From assembly GCA_020746105.1 (NCBI GenBank), contig CM036639.1, positions 4,231,501 to 4,295,500 on the forward strand: 64,000 nucleotides of DNA, given 5' to 3'. The position numbers and the translations under genes were made by a program. Shown piece after piece: positions 12,371 to 23,952 of this stretch; the first letter of the stretch is position 1, and each line of letters opens with the position of its first letter. The notes under the pieces were generated by a model. That model was not told the DNA's origin. It ran no database searches and saw nothing but the letters and a program-made list of their open reading frames with translations. Source of the DNA: Trogon surrucura (Eukaryota; Chordata; Aves; Trogoniformes; Trogonidae).

Positions 12371-12680
12371 TCGCCGGGCTGTGAGCGTGGCCGTGTGACA
12401 GTTTTCGGGTGCCGCCTTCGTTCGGTCCTTTGATGCCTTGTCGGGCTGCCCTGCCACCGAGCAGCCGGGTTCTGAGCCTCTCTGGCAGCGCTCGGAGGAA
12501 GCAGAGCTCATCCTCATCCTCGCATCCAGCAGCTTCCCGGTGCAGAGGCGGGAGGGCAGCTCGGGGCTGGAGCTCACAGAGCAGCTGGTTCAGGCCATCC
12601 CCTGCGGATGCTGCCGGGTGACGCGTGCCCCGGCCGTGCCCCTGCCCTCCTTGGGGCCGTGCGTCCCTCCCGGCTGGCGT
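12371..12680. other. CpG-dense patch (candidate CpG island)
   Basis: By hand count about 27 CpG dinucleotides fall in 310 bp of clearly GC-rich sequence, including GTGACGCGTGCCCCGG near 12618. That is close to the number expected without CpG depletion, which is unusual against the CpG-poor flanks. In vertebrates this usually marks promoters or germline-unmethylated regulatory DNA. No TATA box, first exon or recognisable protein is seen beside it, so its role is unknown. Avian GC-rich DNA can also reach this density by composition alone. Confidence 0.45.
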
Positions 12681-12912
12681 TTTCCAGCCTCAGCAATCAG
12701 TCAGGGAGCATTTTACTTTAAGCAAAAAAGGCTTTGTTAAACCTGACCGCTTCCACCAAGCCACGTTGATGGCCGTGTTTGGTTTTCCAATCAGGACAAA
12801 TGGATTTCTCAGCAGACCAAGAGGCCAAACAGTTGAGTTTTCGCCCCGCGTGGCAGAGCCGCCCCGGTTACGTTCAGCAGCTGCCGAGATCATTGTCTCC
12901 GTGCAAAGTGAG

Positions 12913-13002
12913 AGCTCGAAAAACCCTACAAGGTTTGCCCGTCTCAGAAAACCAGAGAGCTTGGAGAGCCCTAAAAGGTTTGCCCTTCTCAGAAAACCAG
13001 AA
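12913..13002 (+). repeat. 45-bp tandem duplication, two copies
   Basis: Units 12913-12957 and 12958-13002 abut exactly and share AAGGTTTGCCC and TCTCAGAAAACCAGA, with about seven mismatches by eye. Because 45 is divisible by three, any reading frame would repeat a 15-residue unit, but no real coding sequence is apparent. The divergence suggests an old local duplication. Confidence 0.85.
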
Positions 13003-13710
13003 CTCGGTACTGGAAGTGGAAATTGTGATTTGTTTTCAGCTTGAAACAAACAGAATTCCCTAAAAGAAAACCTGGCCCGTTCTGAAAAATGAATGTTCTT
13101 CACATGATAATAACATCAGTGAAAACAGGAGATGATAATAACCTACAGATTGAGCTAATTGCTTATTATTGCATTGGACGTGCGCCTGTCACTAGCTGTA
13201 ACAATCCAATATTAATATTATTGTTATTTTATTTAGATAAAAGGTTAGACATCTGCAGTTACTCATCATTACAGGAGTAGCCGTTAGATTCTAATTATTG
13301 TCGTTCCTCTTTATAAAATGGGACTAAGTGTTGTGGTTGTCGCATTTTCCATCCAAAACTTGTGTATCTGTAGTTCCTCTGATAGTTAATTAATTCTGAA
13401 GGTGGGGGGCGGGCAGGCAGGGCCCTTTCCCGGCCCCTGATGCCGTTTACTGGGGACCGTCCCACCTCCGCCCGGACCCAGCGGCTGCAGCAACACCACG
13501 GGGCATCTCCCTCTGACCCCTCCGCAGAGAGACACGGTCAGACCAGACCGGGCTATTGGGGAAGTTTTTGAGGGTAAAAAAAAAAAAAATCACCCCAAAA
13601 TGCCCTAATGTAGCCTTGCTCTTTGCGGTTTCAACCTTGCTTACGTGTTCGGTCGCTGTGTAAATGATGGAAATTACAGAGAAAAATTACTTCACGCGGT
13701 CAGAATGAGG

Positions 13711-13738
13711 TTTCTTTTTTTTCTCTCTTTTTTTTTTT
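13711..13738 (+). repeat. Pyrimidine tract
   Basis: Twenty-eight consecutive pyrimidines, mostly T with a CTCTC core. A run of 14 A lies 120 bp upstream (13576-13589). This is low-complexity sequence. No AG follows within splice-acceptor distance, so it is not evidence of an exon. Confidence 0.9.
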
Positions 13739-16555
13739 GCGTCTGAAGTGTACGCAAACCCGTCCGGGACTCTCATTCCACAAGTGTCACTTAACAAGGA
13801 AATTGTTTTATTTGTGTTTGGGTTTTGAATTGCAGCCGAATGACGTGCAGGGCTGTGGGGTTTTCATTCCATTTTATTTTATTAGCTGAGCACCGAGCAT
13901 TTCTCACCGAGCTCAGGACAAAGCAGGCTCATGTCTCGAGAGAGAGAAGCTCTGGTTTGTCTCTTTGTTCTCCACAAGCTGCAATCCCAAGATCTGCAGA
14001 TCCGGTGCAGACCCGGGACCGTCTCCGTTTTTCCGCGATGGGGAGTGGAAGAGCTGTTGAATAGGGGAAGGCGTGCCCAAGCTGGAGGAAGCGAGGACGC
14101 GATAATATTGCTTTTTCTTCAGTATCATCAAGTCCAACCATCCAGAGCTCCTCACGCTCTGCCGAAATCACACGGCTGCTTCCTGGGAGCATCCTCCCGC
14201 AGCAACCTGGGCTCCTGGAAGCACCCTGCCCCGGTGGTGGCCTTTTCCCCGGGGCAACCGAGCCCGAAGTCGCTCACCCGAAAGTATTGCAACCTCCAAA
14301 ATTGCAGAAGTCACTTTGTAAAAAAAAATCTGGAGGTTGTCTTCTGGAGCGTGTGAGTTTTAAAGCGGAAAAAAATGGTCAGATTCTCGTTTTTTAGCTT
14401 ATTTTGTGAGGTCTGAAGCTGGAGGGGAGGTGTTATTTTTAAGTTGCTGGGTTTTATCAGCATTGCTGGAAGTTACTGAGCTGAAAGCTGAATCTCATCA
14501 CATGCCTTTGAGTCTTGAAAGTTTAATAAAAACACAACCACTCCACAAATCCCAGTGAAACTTCGAGGAGTGATCTCTGACTGCATCAATCAGCTCCGGA
14601 AGCCTGCTCCTAAACTCTAACCCGTTATTTTTTCTGCCAGCGTTTTCTCTGGATACCAGGGACAATCCTATTAAACGATACCGAGATTTCATGTTTTGTT
14701 TGTTGGGCATTTAATCCCCTCCTTTTACAAGGAATGTAAAGGGTATAAGGAGTGTAAGAGTCATGCCAAGCTGTCACCTCCAACTCGGAGTGCGAGGAAC
14801 ATGTCCTGAGCCCAGTGTCCCGACTCGCTCACCTCTGAGAAGGGAGTGAGGGCGATCATAGAGCTTAACAAATTCTGGGCTGGAGTATAGATCACCAAGA
14901 AGAAGAGGGAAACTGAGGCACGTGACTTCCCATATTTTTCCTCTCTCTCCTGTGGATGCCAACATCCCAGAGCCCTTACGAGGCTGAAGGAGTCGGCGAG
15001 TGGACTCTTGGTGCCCTGGTGAAGCGTAAGGGCGACCATGGTTGTCATCTCGTGGTTGTCCTCTTCTGAGGTGGCCCCAGAGCGGAGCAGCCCTGCCCGT
15101 GGCCTCGTGTGGCCTTTGCAGCTCGGGCCTGACAGCCACGTGTCGCCTCCGTTCCCCTGGGACACGTCACAGCCAGGCTGTTCCTAATTCTCCAGAAACT
15201 CGGAGAAAAGGAGGGCAAGGAAATACCAAGAAAAGAACGAGACAACGAAGATGAAAGATGGCATTTCTCTCTCGAGGCAATGCAAGAAATAAACCAGAGT
15301 CCTCCTCCTTCTCCCCCCATCCCCACTTATTTTTTTGGAATTAGCATACTTGTTTCCTTTCTTGGCCTGGAAGATGGTTTTGTGCCCAAAACCGTATAAA
15401 ATCCTCCCCCGTTTCTGGCTGACAGCTGCTGAAGCGCGCAGGGGGGCTCTTCCTCGGATGCTGCCCGGCTGGCAGGCTCAGGCAGGGCTCCTGCGCCTGG
15501 TCCCAGGCACCTCCCCAGGCTGCTTCGGGCTGTTTAACTCAAAAATAAGGCTGGGACAAAGACAGTGGCAGCTTTAGTGGTGGGCATTTAGGAGGACTAG
15601 GTTTATTTACTTTATTTTATTTATTTATGATAGTGTTTGTCCCTTCTGGCTCTCTGGCCAAGCCTCACCTGAACTGGGTCTTCTTCAGCTCGGGTGCTGC
15701 GAGGCGAGAAGTGATTTAGCAAATGAGGAAAGAACGAGGGAAAAGTAACAGGATCTTGGGGAGAAACTGGCCCAGAGGTAAAAGCTGTTGGAGCTGGTGC
15801 AGCTGCTGAAGCGCCCGTTAAATTTCTAGACCGCAAATTTAGCAGCTGAAATCTTAGAGCCTCCATTCCCTTTGTAGACTGGAAATACTGCCCGAGCTCT
15901 TATAAGCCCCTCGCTTTGGGGTGCTGGGGCAAAGATACCCCAAAGCTGAAAGGGAGGAAGCTCCCAGTTCCCTGGCTGTTGCATTTCCCCCGTGGACTGG
16001 TACCTAATGCCAAGGGCAACTCTGCTGAAACCTTTAAAATCACCATCGGTTTCCTGAAACAGACTCTGCTCAGGGTTGAGCCAACTGGCTAAATCTGTAT
16101 TCACTGGCAGCCGCGGCAGCAAACTCCGAAGTGAGGGACTAAATATATCTCAGCCCTGCAGCCTCCTTCCAGAGAAAGGAGGAAAAAAAAAATAAATAAG
16201 AAGATGGAATGAATGAAGGGCCTGAGCAGTTCCCAAAAGTCATTGCTTCTCGCATTATGAAATATAGATGACATTTATGAGTCTAATACCAATATTGATG
16301 TTTGCAGAGACATTTGTTCAGTGCTTGAAGTAAATACCTTCCCGATCGATGGAAATAAATGCAGCTGAGTTTTTGTTGTGTGTAGGTTTTATATTTGGAG
16401 AGGAATTAGAAATGCCTTTTCTTTTTTATTTCTTGCCTCCTTATAAAAAGTTGAAGTTATTGAATCATGAACGGGGCAGATGACAGACAAAGACAGGAGC
16501 CATTGTTTGCGAAGATTTTATTGGACATCCTGTGATTATTTTTTTTATTCTGCAG

Positions 16556-16581
16556 CCCCCCCCCCCCCCCCCCCCCCCCCC
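16556..16581 (+). repeat. Poly(C) run, 26 C
   Basis: An uninterrupted run of 26 C follows TTATTCTGCAG. On the minus strand it is G26, which can form several overlapping G-quadruplexes. The surrounding sequence is AT-rich, so the run stands out sharply. Length calls in such runs are error-prone, so the exact count should be treated as approximate. Confidence 0.95.
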
Positions 16582-18720
16582 GAAATTATTTTCGTAGATC
16601 GATGCAGTTAAGATCATAATAGGGAAAATACAGGTTGGATCTTGAGTATTATTTGACTAGCTGCAGCGCAGAATAACTAAAATGTGAGATTCCCTGAGCT
16701 AGGCTGCAAAAACCTACCACCTCATCGTTGCACAAAGAAGTGATCCCATCCCTACGAGCTCTTATTCCTTGACTGAGCTCACTGAATGGTCATGAAAATA
16801 ACTCAGTATTAAACAAAATGAGGAAGGAGAGGGGTGGTAGGGAGAGTCTTGTATCTGGAGACAGAGAGATGTTCTGGCTTCCCCTTGGAGCTCAGCCTTG
16901 GTTTAATGGTGGAACCACCAGCGGCGCTGCCTGTTGCAGAGTGGACCCTCGTGCAAGCCTGGTCTCCTCCGAAGCAATCTCTGGGATTCCTAATGAAGGC
17001 TCAGGAAAAAAATCAAGACTTGCACTAACACTTGGCATTTTTATAGGCTCGAATATGAGGATCCCGTCTATGGAATTGTGCAGAGCTCACATGCTGAACC
17101 TGAGATGCAGCTGCAGCTTGGGTGGAGTTGCCGTGCCCGCGAGTATTGCTTGAGGGAGGCAGAACAGGGGAAATAAAACTCTGCTTGCTCACATGAACCG
17201 GCCACACCGCTTTCCTGAGGTGCTGGCGAGGTAGACAGGGCCTCATTTTTCAAACTCTGCCCTCAAAGAGCCCTGAAAATAAAACTGGACTTTCTTGCTA
17301 CATCAGCAAAAAAAAACCTGAGCCTGTTTCTGCTGACTTGAAGATCAGTTATCCGAGAGGTGTGGCTCCTGTTTAGATTGCTGAGATCTTTTCTTCGGGT
17401 TCGTTTTAAGCTTGGATTTAACTTGTCCTGATAGGAGCGGACTAGATGAGACCGGAGCGTTTCAGCAGAGCTGCGCTCCGTCTGAGTCAGCGCATTTATC
17501 ATCTGGGGCTGTCACGCAGGGAGACTTCTGTGCTGAGCACTCCTGGAATGAGGAATCGCGTCCAGGGTTGTTTTATATGCGGTTCTGGTTTACCAGAAAG
17601 CTGGTTTGACATGACCAGCATATTTCTGTTAAAGATAATAAAAGGTCGTCAGAAAGCCGTCGGTCTCTTTCTTGGTCTGAGCTTGGGCTCCCGTTTGGTC
17701 CAGGGTACACCTTCAGTAGCGCTGCTGAGATCAGGGGATTTTGAAGCAATCACGAAGAGAGCACGGAAAAGGAGCGATGTTTGCAGAGTCTGTTGGGCTT
17801 CCTTATTAATGGAAAGGTAATGAGCGGAAAAAATCTGTAGTTTTGAGAGCCCACAGTAGCCAGGGCTTTCCAGGCAGGGAGAAACAGCATATCCTACCCT
17901 TTAGGTGTATAATGTAAAGATTAATCGAATGCATAATCCTCGCTGTTTCCTTTGTATCATGGTTTTAATGTCTGCATATTGTCAGTCTTGTAAAAGGGCT
18001 TGACTTTGTGATGGCAGAAGAAAGAGGCTGGGAAGGGCTCTTTGATCATAAAAGTCTCCAAACCGCAGACGACTGCTCCGCAACTCCTGGCGGGGGACTC
18101 TGAGCACTCTCTTTGCTTTTGGTTTTTTTTTTTCCTTTTGTGAAGGGAACTATTTTTCATGTCCACTGTGACAGTACTCGGCTGACATTTAGCGACAGGC
18201 TGCGGGTGAGGTTGGGTTTCGAGCTGGCCGCTCGCCTCAGTCCCCGTCCTCCCCAGCGCGGTCCCCACCCTTCTCCTCCCCGATGGCTCCGGCCAAACCA
18301 AAGCTCCTCGATGTCAACAGCAAGAGCAGCTCACGTATTGCTTTCTCCAAGGAGACCTGTGGAGCCAGCGGAGAGTCTGAGAGTCTGACCCATGCGCTCA
18401 AGTCAGCCCATCTGCTGGGGCTGCACGTGAAGCTGTTTGCTTCACTCTCCTGCCTCTGGGCAGCTTGTTAAGGTCTGCCCTACAGACCTCCTGCTGCAAC
18501 AGATTAATTGATTTTATAGCCAGCAAGAATCACCGTGATTGTCTTGTAGGTTTTCTGCCGGGGCAATTGAATCTCTCTCTCTCTCCCGATGTACTTACAA
18601 CATCCTCGTAGCCATAGAAACTGGGGGAATTTATAGGCACCGCACGGTTTCTCTGACTAAATCTGTATCGGTGCATAGCACGGTGCCAGCGAACGTTTTT
18701 GGGGACCAAAACGTCCTTGT
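16582..18720. other. Unique sequence, no gene recognised
   Basis: No transposon or exon was recognised. A short (TC)7 run lies at 18572-18585. Open frames are short, the longest being 124 codons on plus at 17446-17820, and lack recognisable domains. The region shifts from AT-rich after the poly(C) run to mixed composition. Confidence 0.5.
18572..18585 (+). repeat. (TC)7 microsatellite
   Basis: Seven TC dinucleotides in a row precede CCGATG. It is short and has no evident function. Confidence 0.9.
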
Positions 18721-18940
18721 CCTCACAGCCCTGTCGTTGGTCCTGCTGAGACGTAGCGTGAGTCAGGCTGAGCTGGCAGCGGGCAGTTTGCGGGAGGGAA
18801 TCGAGCGGCGTCGGTTCGGTCACGAGCTCTTTGGGGCGAGACGGAGCCGTGGTCCGTTCCTGGCGGTGCCCGCGCTGACGTCCCACCAAAGGAAGTGTCA
18901 CGTCCCGGCACTCTTGGGTTTGGCACCGTCGTCGGTGGGA
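18721..18940. other. CpG-dense patch (candidate CpG island)
   Basis: I count 24 CpG dinucleotides in 220 bp, for example in GGCGTCGGTTCGGTCACGAG and CCGTCGTCGG. The density is at or above random expectation for this base composition, while the flanks are CpG-poor. Both strands stay open across it (141 codons on plus from 18539, 137 on minus), but neither product is recognisable. It could be an orphan CpG island, that is, a promoter of an unannotated transcript or an enhancer, or just GC-rich DNA. Confidence 0.45.
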
Positions 18941-19349
18941 CAAGAGCAGCTGCTCCTCAGCTGATGGGCACCCTTAGAGAAGGTCTTCTTGAGTTTGGGG
19001 CTATTATTCCATTTGTACAATAATACAAAGGTCTGGGTCTAAATATCTCCGCATACAATTGGGCTGCCTTAAGGGCGAGGCTTTGAGTCAGTTTGTGGGG
19101 GAGAAACGGGCGTTTAGAAATGATTTATAGTTTAAGACTCTAAAATTATTATTATCGCTAAAGCGAGTTGGAATTCAAACCCAAGAGAGACCAAAAAACC
19201 CCAGCTGGACTTGAGAAACTTTTGAAATGGAAAATCATGTTTCAGGTTTTCCTGTATATTTCTGGGAAAAGCATCTGGTTCCCTTCTGTTCTTCAGTATT
19301 CCTCAGAAAACCCTAAAGTCCAAACCCAAATCACTCTTAGCAAAAAGGG

Positions 19350-19391
19350 AAAATTCTACAGTGAAAAAAAAAATTTCTACAGTGGAAGAAG
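19350..19391 (+). repeat. 21-bp tandem duplication, two copies
   Basis: Units 19350-19370 and 19371-19391 share TTCTACAGTG within A-rich sequence, 17 of 21 positions matching by eye. It is a small local duplication without known function. Confidence 0.7.
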
Positions 19392-21730
19392 CGGTAGGAG
19401 GGAACATTTTACAAGCAGCTCCGTTCAAAACAAAGAGGGTTTTTTTAGCCGCTTGATCACAAAAAGGATGCGGAAAAAAAGAATTAAGGGCTGCAGATAT
19501 TTTTTATGATCCCGTAACTCAAGAAGAGCCGATGAAGTTCTTCTGAAATGCAGAAAACATCTGAGAAATGTCAAACCAATAAAGGTATTTCTGCCGTGAC
19601 TGTTTTAAGCGACTGACAACAAAGGTTTAGTGCAGAAACGCTGTCTCAGTGGCGCGATGTATCACCGCGTTGACAAGGCAGGGGAAATATTAAAAGACAA
19701 TAACTAGTTAGCTGTTTTTTTTCAAGACTGGCAGTCATTTGGACGTGTGCGTTTGTTGAACTACCTAGGATGGGTGGATTTTTAATTTGGTGAGTAGGAG
19801 ACGAAAATGAGTAACATCACCCAGCGGAGGAGAAAGCGCTTTTCTCCTTTCTCCTGATACACGAGTGACCCGACCCAAGCCCACAAGATTTCTTGTTGGT
19901 GCTGGAGCCGTGCTCAGCGAATATCCTGCTCGGGGCAAGCAGGCACGTCCGCAGCGGGCGTCTGGGGGCTCACAGATGTTGGAAAGCTCACCTGGAACTG
20001 CCAGACACGCTCCCCACGGCGTGGAAGGGGACACCTTTCTGAAGGCTGCACCTGAGCTTGCTGTCCCCAGGGCACCCTTTGGAGCAGTTGTGAGCGAAGG
20101 AGGAGAAATTGGGCATTTCTGGGAAAACAAAAAGAAAAAAGAAAAGGCTCGCAAAGGACCGTGCAGGTAGTTTGGCGGTCCCTGGAAGCGTTTGAACCCC
20201 GCTAACGCAGATGTGCGGTTTGGATCTGTGTAAAAGCAGGGTTTGAACACACAGCCCTGGCAGTGCAGGTGGGAAGTGCTAATTAGCTGTTCGGGTAAGG
20301 TGTGGAGGGAGGAGATGCTCTCGTGTCATGGTTTTCTTCCTTCATTTAAAAAAAAATAAATCTTAAGAGTTCTGGTCACATCACATCTCCAGCTGATTTC
20401 TACCATGACTTTTTGTCCTTGATCCACTGCTGTCCGTTAGTTGATCAGCATGATTTATGTACTTCAGAGGCGCGAGTCATCTCATCCTAAATTAGACGGT
20501 TACCTTTGATTAGGTGACTTGGAAGTGACTTGTTTGATCTTGTGGATAAAGTATTTCTCCATGTCCTCAAAGCCCACACCAGTCAAGCTGCAGTTCTTGG
20601 ATGGAGGGGAATCCATACACTGATATATTATACCTTTGAGTCACTGCAAAGCTGGGTAAGTCTTACCTGAGGGAATTGCTTTTCCCTCTTGGATCAGGCT
20701 CTGTTTGATTGCACCTTCTGGTTTCCCAGATCAGCCTCTCAAAGCGTTTAGTGCTTTGCTTCCTGCACAGAGAGAGGAGGGTGAGGTTGAACTCTTAAAC
20801 AGCTTCAGGCTTTGGAACAACAAACCACCAGCGCTTGCTGTGGTCAGGATAGCAGAGATGAGGTTTTCAGGGCTAAAATGCAGCTTTTTTTTTGTCTTCT
20901 GCATTTCGGTAACGGCCTCTCGGGAGCAGAACAGCAGCTTTGGTGGAGATGTTTTTCCCACCTGCTCTCTGCTTCGAACAAAACGCTGCCAACAACCAAG
21001 CCCGCCTGGCGTGCCCAGCTCCTGCAGACGTCTGCCAGACCCACTGACTCGGCCCAAATCCTGAGCTCGGAGCGTGGCCGGTTGGGTTCACACGTAGGGT
21101 CCCCGCGTGTACTTTCCGTGCTCTTTTTGCACAGATGCTATCGCAGAAACCTCTCTCTCCCGTGCTATTAAAAAGCGGGGTCGGGCTCTTCAAACAGCCA
21201 CGCTGATGCTGGGAGCTGTGGGTTCGTGTTCCTTGGGGACCGTTTTTACTTGCTTGCCATTAGGCAATCACTGACTCCAGATGTTCAGCAGTCCTGCAAA
21301 TTCATCAGCCCATTAACTGTAATAAATTCTGACCCGGTATTTTTTTCTACAACCTTATTTCTTTGACCCAAGATCAGCAACAGGCGTTTGAAAGCCACCG
21401 TGGTCCTTACTGTGGTGCTGGAGGATGGGTTCCGTAGCTGTGGTGCAGAGCATCCCTGTACAGGCGCCCAAATGAGATGTGCCAAAACTGATTATTTTAG
21501 CAAAACCCTGGAGATGTGTGTTGTGCTGCCGGGTAGATCTGTCTTTGCCCATAACATCTAGTGAGTGGGATCAGGAGGTTGGGGCTAAGCTTTTTCTCCC
21601 ATGTCCTAGAGATTGGGTACAAAGAAGACAGGACACGGGAGCGGATCAAGATCTACTTAATAAATCACATGGAGAGAGCAAAAACGTGAAGTTTGTGGCG
21701 TATTGCTTCATGGGGAAACCCGCAGAGAAG

Positions 21731-21800
21731 GCTGGAGATGACTCTGCTAAGCCTGGTTCAGCCAGGCTGGAGATGGCTTTGCTAAGCCTGGCTCAGCCGG
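21731..21800 (+). repeat. 35-bp tandem duplication, two copies
   Basis: Units 21731-21765 and 21766-21800 are directly adjacent and differ at about four positions. Both contain GCTGGAGATG, GCTAAGCCTGG and CAGCC. The unit contains the partly self-complementary AAGCCTGGNTCAGCC. A third, partial copy is not evident beyond GGCCGG. Confidence 0.9.
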
Positions 21801-23885
21801 GCCGGTTTCAAGAGGTTGGGAGGGCAGGATTAAGGCCATGAACATTGGTTGGCCACAACAGCCGTTAAAATCATGGAAAATCTGGGAGGGTGGTCTTTAC
21901 TTCGCCAAGGAAAGGAGCATCCAGGCTGCTCCTCCCGCAGAGGCGCGTGCCCAATGCGTTGGGCACAGCTCCAGGAGCGGCGCTGGTCCACCTCTACCGG
22001 GCAAACTCATCGCGGTGTTTGATTGGCCTCGTTGTGAGAGAGTTTTCCCCAACGTCTGACCAGAATCCCCCTCGTTAGGAGCGGGGCCAGCTGCTCCGTG
22101 TCCTGCCTTGAAGCTCATTTATGCAGAATGAGCCACAGGGGCTGCAGAACCTCTCGCTTCGCCGGCGCGAACCCGGGAAGAGGAGCTCTTTGTGCAATAC
22201 CTGTTCCTGCATTTCCGTGCTTGCACGGCACCTGGGCTTAATTCTGGCCGATCCTTAGGCATTGGCGTAATAAACATGATGAATAATGGCAAAAATAAGT
22301 CAAAGAGCAGGAACGAAAAGATTTTGCAGCTCTGGGAGAAGCAGGGTACAGATTGTGGCTGGTTGTAGGCAGGCAGCCACAAGCTGACAATATGCAGCAG
22401 CAGATTCTCGGGCTGAAAAATGATGAAATGTCCCTTTTTTCTATCAAGAAAAACCATAGAAAGTATCCTCAAGCAGAGACTGCCCTCAGGCTTGAAAACG
22501 CAAGGATTGGTTTCTGTTTTCTGCACTTTTAGAAGCATGAAAAGCTGTGACCCCAAATTCATGGTTGACTTATTGTTCTCCCTTTCTTCATGTTTCTTAT
22601 TTGCGTGCCAGGTTTTAGAATACAAAGGGAAATCCAGGAATAGAAAACTTTCCAAAATCCCACAAAACATCCAGAAAAGAGATCAATACAGATGAGCTCT
22701 CTCGCAGCACAACTGGGATCTGCATTAGCTCCTCAACGCCGTTTTGTCGTTCTCAGTCTCTCGGTGCTCCACATCTATTTACTACTCTGTTGTGGTCGTC
22801 CTGTATCTTCTCCCACATGTGCTAATGAATTTTGTTGCTTCTGAAAAGAAGGAAATCAAATATTTGCCTGATGTAAATCGGGATAAAGGAATGCTTTACG
22901 GAAAAAAAAGCGTTTCCTTCCGGAAATCACGAGCTGGGTGTTGCAGGATGGAGCGAGCAAACACTCCTGCAAACGGACCTGCCGTTTCATTCTTGGAAAT
23001 AACCCGTAATTCAGATAACCCGTCTGCTCAGCAAGGGTTGTGAAACATCTAAGAGCACCTAACAGCCCAGATACCTCCATCACTGGGCCTCAGATGTGGC
23101 TAATTCGTGTCAATTTTTATTGTTTGCACATAAATTGGGTTTGGCTGATGGCTTTGAGGCTACGGGTGGAGAGGATCTTGACCACCCTGGAGGTGGTTGT
23201 GTCTTCAGAACAAGCATCCAGGAGCGGTTCTTTACAGGAGTCTAATAAAACGATGGGGAGGGAGGTGGGTGATGGGTGTGACAGGCTGGGAGCAAAAGCC
23301 TGGAGCTGGAGCAGGACGTTTGCTGTGACGCTAACCGCCACGAACTTCCCCGAGTGTCAGCAACCCCTTGTCAGCTGAGCCAGAGCCTGGCTCATCATTT
23401 CAGTTTAAGCTTAATTGCGTTTGATTTTGTCCCCGTCCCTGGTGCTGCTGGTGGTGCAGTGGGGTGTGCCGTGTCTGAGGGGGCTGCCGCCAACAGGATG
23501 GGCTCTATGTAGAAAAAGACTGAGAGTCATGGCAAGGTTTGGGCCATTCCCCTGATGCTGAAGGTGCTTCCTAGCTGTTTAATTATTCAGGAGCAGTTTT
23601 TAGCAAGACTGGGGCTCAGATTCGCTGCCTGCTCTGCCTGCCCCGCCTGCTCCCCCGGTTCTCTCCTGACCCTTTGGATGTGCAGGCTACAGGCCAGTCT
23701 CCCTTGCTCCCTTTGGGGGTTAATCCATCTTTTTCTTCCAGCTTTCCTCCTTGCTCAGTATTTTCTCTGTCTTTTCCATGCGTTTGGGAGCAGCGAGTGG
23801 AGGCCATTAAAATCAGGGACTGAGCAATAACTGAAGGGGACATAGTGTGGCTGAGCCCCCCAAGCCCATCAGTTTATTTCTGTCC

Positions 23886-23952
23886 ATAGAATCACAGAAT
23901 CACAGGATGTTAGGGTTGGAAAGGACCTCGAAAGATAATCCAGTCCAGCTCC
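23886..23952 (-). mobile_element. CR1 LINE fragment, 3' end
   Basis: This minus-oriented CR1 end has its terminal octamers at the left (ATAGAATCACAGAATCACAG on the plus strand), followed by GTTGGAAAGGACCTCGAAAG, ATAATCCAGTCCA. Only about 67 bp remain, so it is heavily 5'-truncated. The terminus is close to consensus, which suggests a relatively young copy. Confidence 0.9.

Larger units (their letters stand above)
12681..16555. other. Unique sequence with AT-rich segments, no gene recognised
   Basis: This stretch contains the 45-bp tandem duplication at 12913-13002, an AT-rich CpG-poor segment at 13085-13345, a run of 14 A at 13576-13589 and a 28-base pyrimidine tract at 13711-13738. There is TTTA-rich sequence at 15602-15630 and a second AT-rich segment at 16205-16450. 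The two AT-rich segments look like vertebrate conserved non-coding elements in composition, but conservation cannot be judged here. No exon or transposon was recognised. Confidence 0.5.
18941..23885. other. Unique sequence, no gene recognised
   Basis: This is the second half of the CR1-free interval. It includes a 21-bp tandem duplication at 19350-19391 and a 35-bp tandem duplication at 21731-21800. The longest open frame is 183 codons on minus (22670-22119) without recognisable domains. AT-rich sequence is found at 19120-19160 and 20340-20480. No exon, RNA gene or transposon could be identified. Confidence 0.5.

Noticed and set aside
14121-14143. ATCATCAAGTCCAACCATC, resembling a reversed CR1 end
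   Set aside because: About 20 bases only, with no octamers or flanking CR1 sequence. Too short to call.
14846-14857. A 12-base match to the start of 7SK RNA (GTGAGGGCGATC)
   Set aside because: The match ends at once on both sides. Twelve-base matches to some part of a 300-base RNA are expected by chance in 64 kb.
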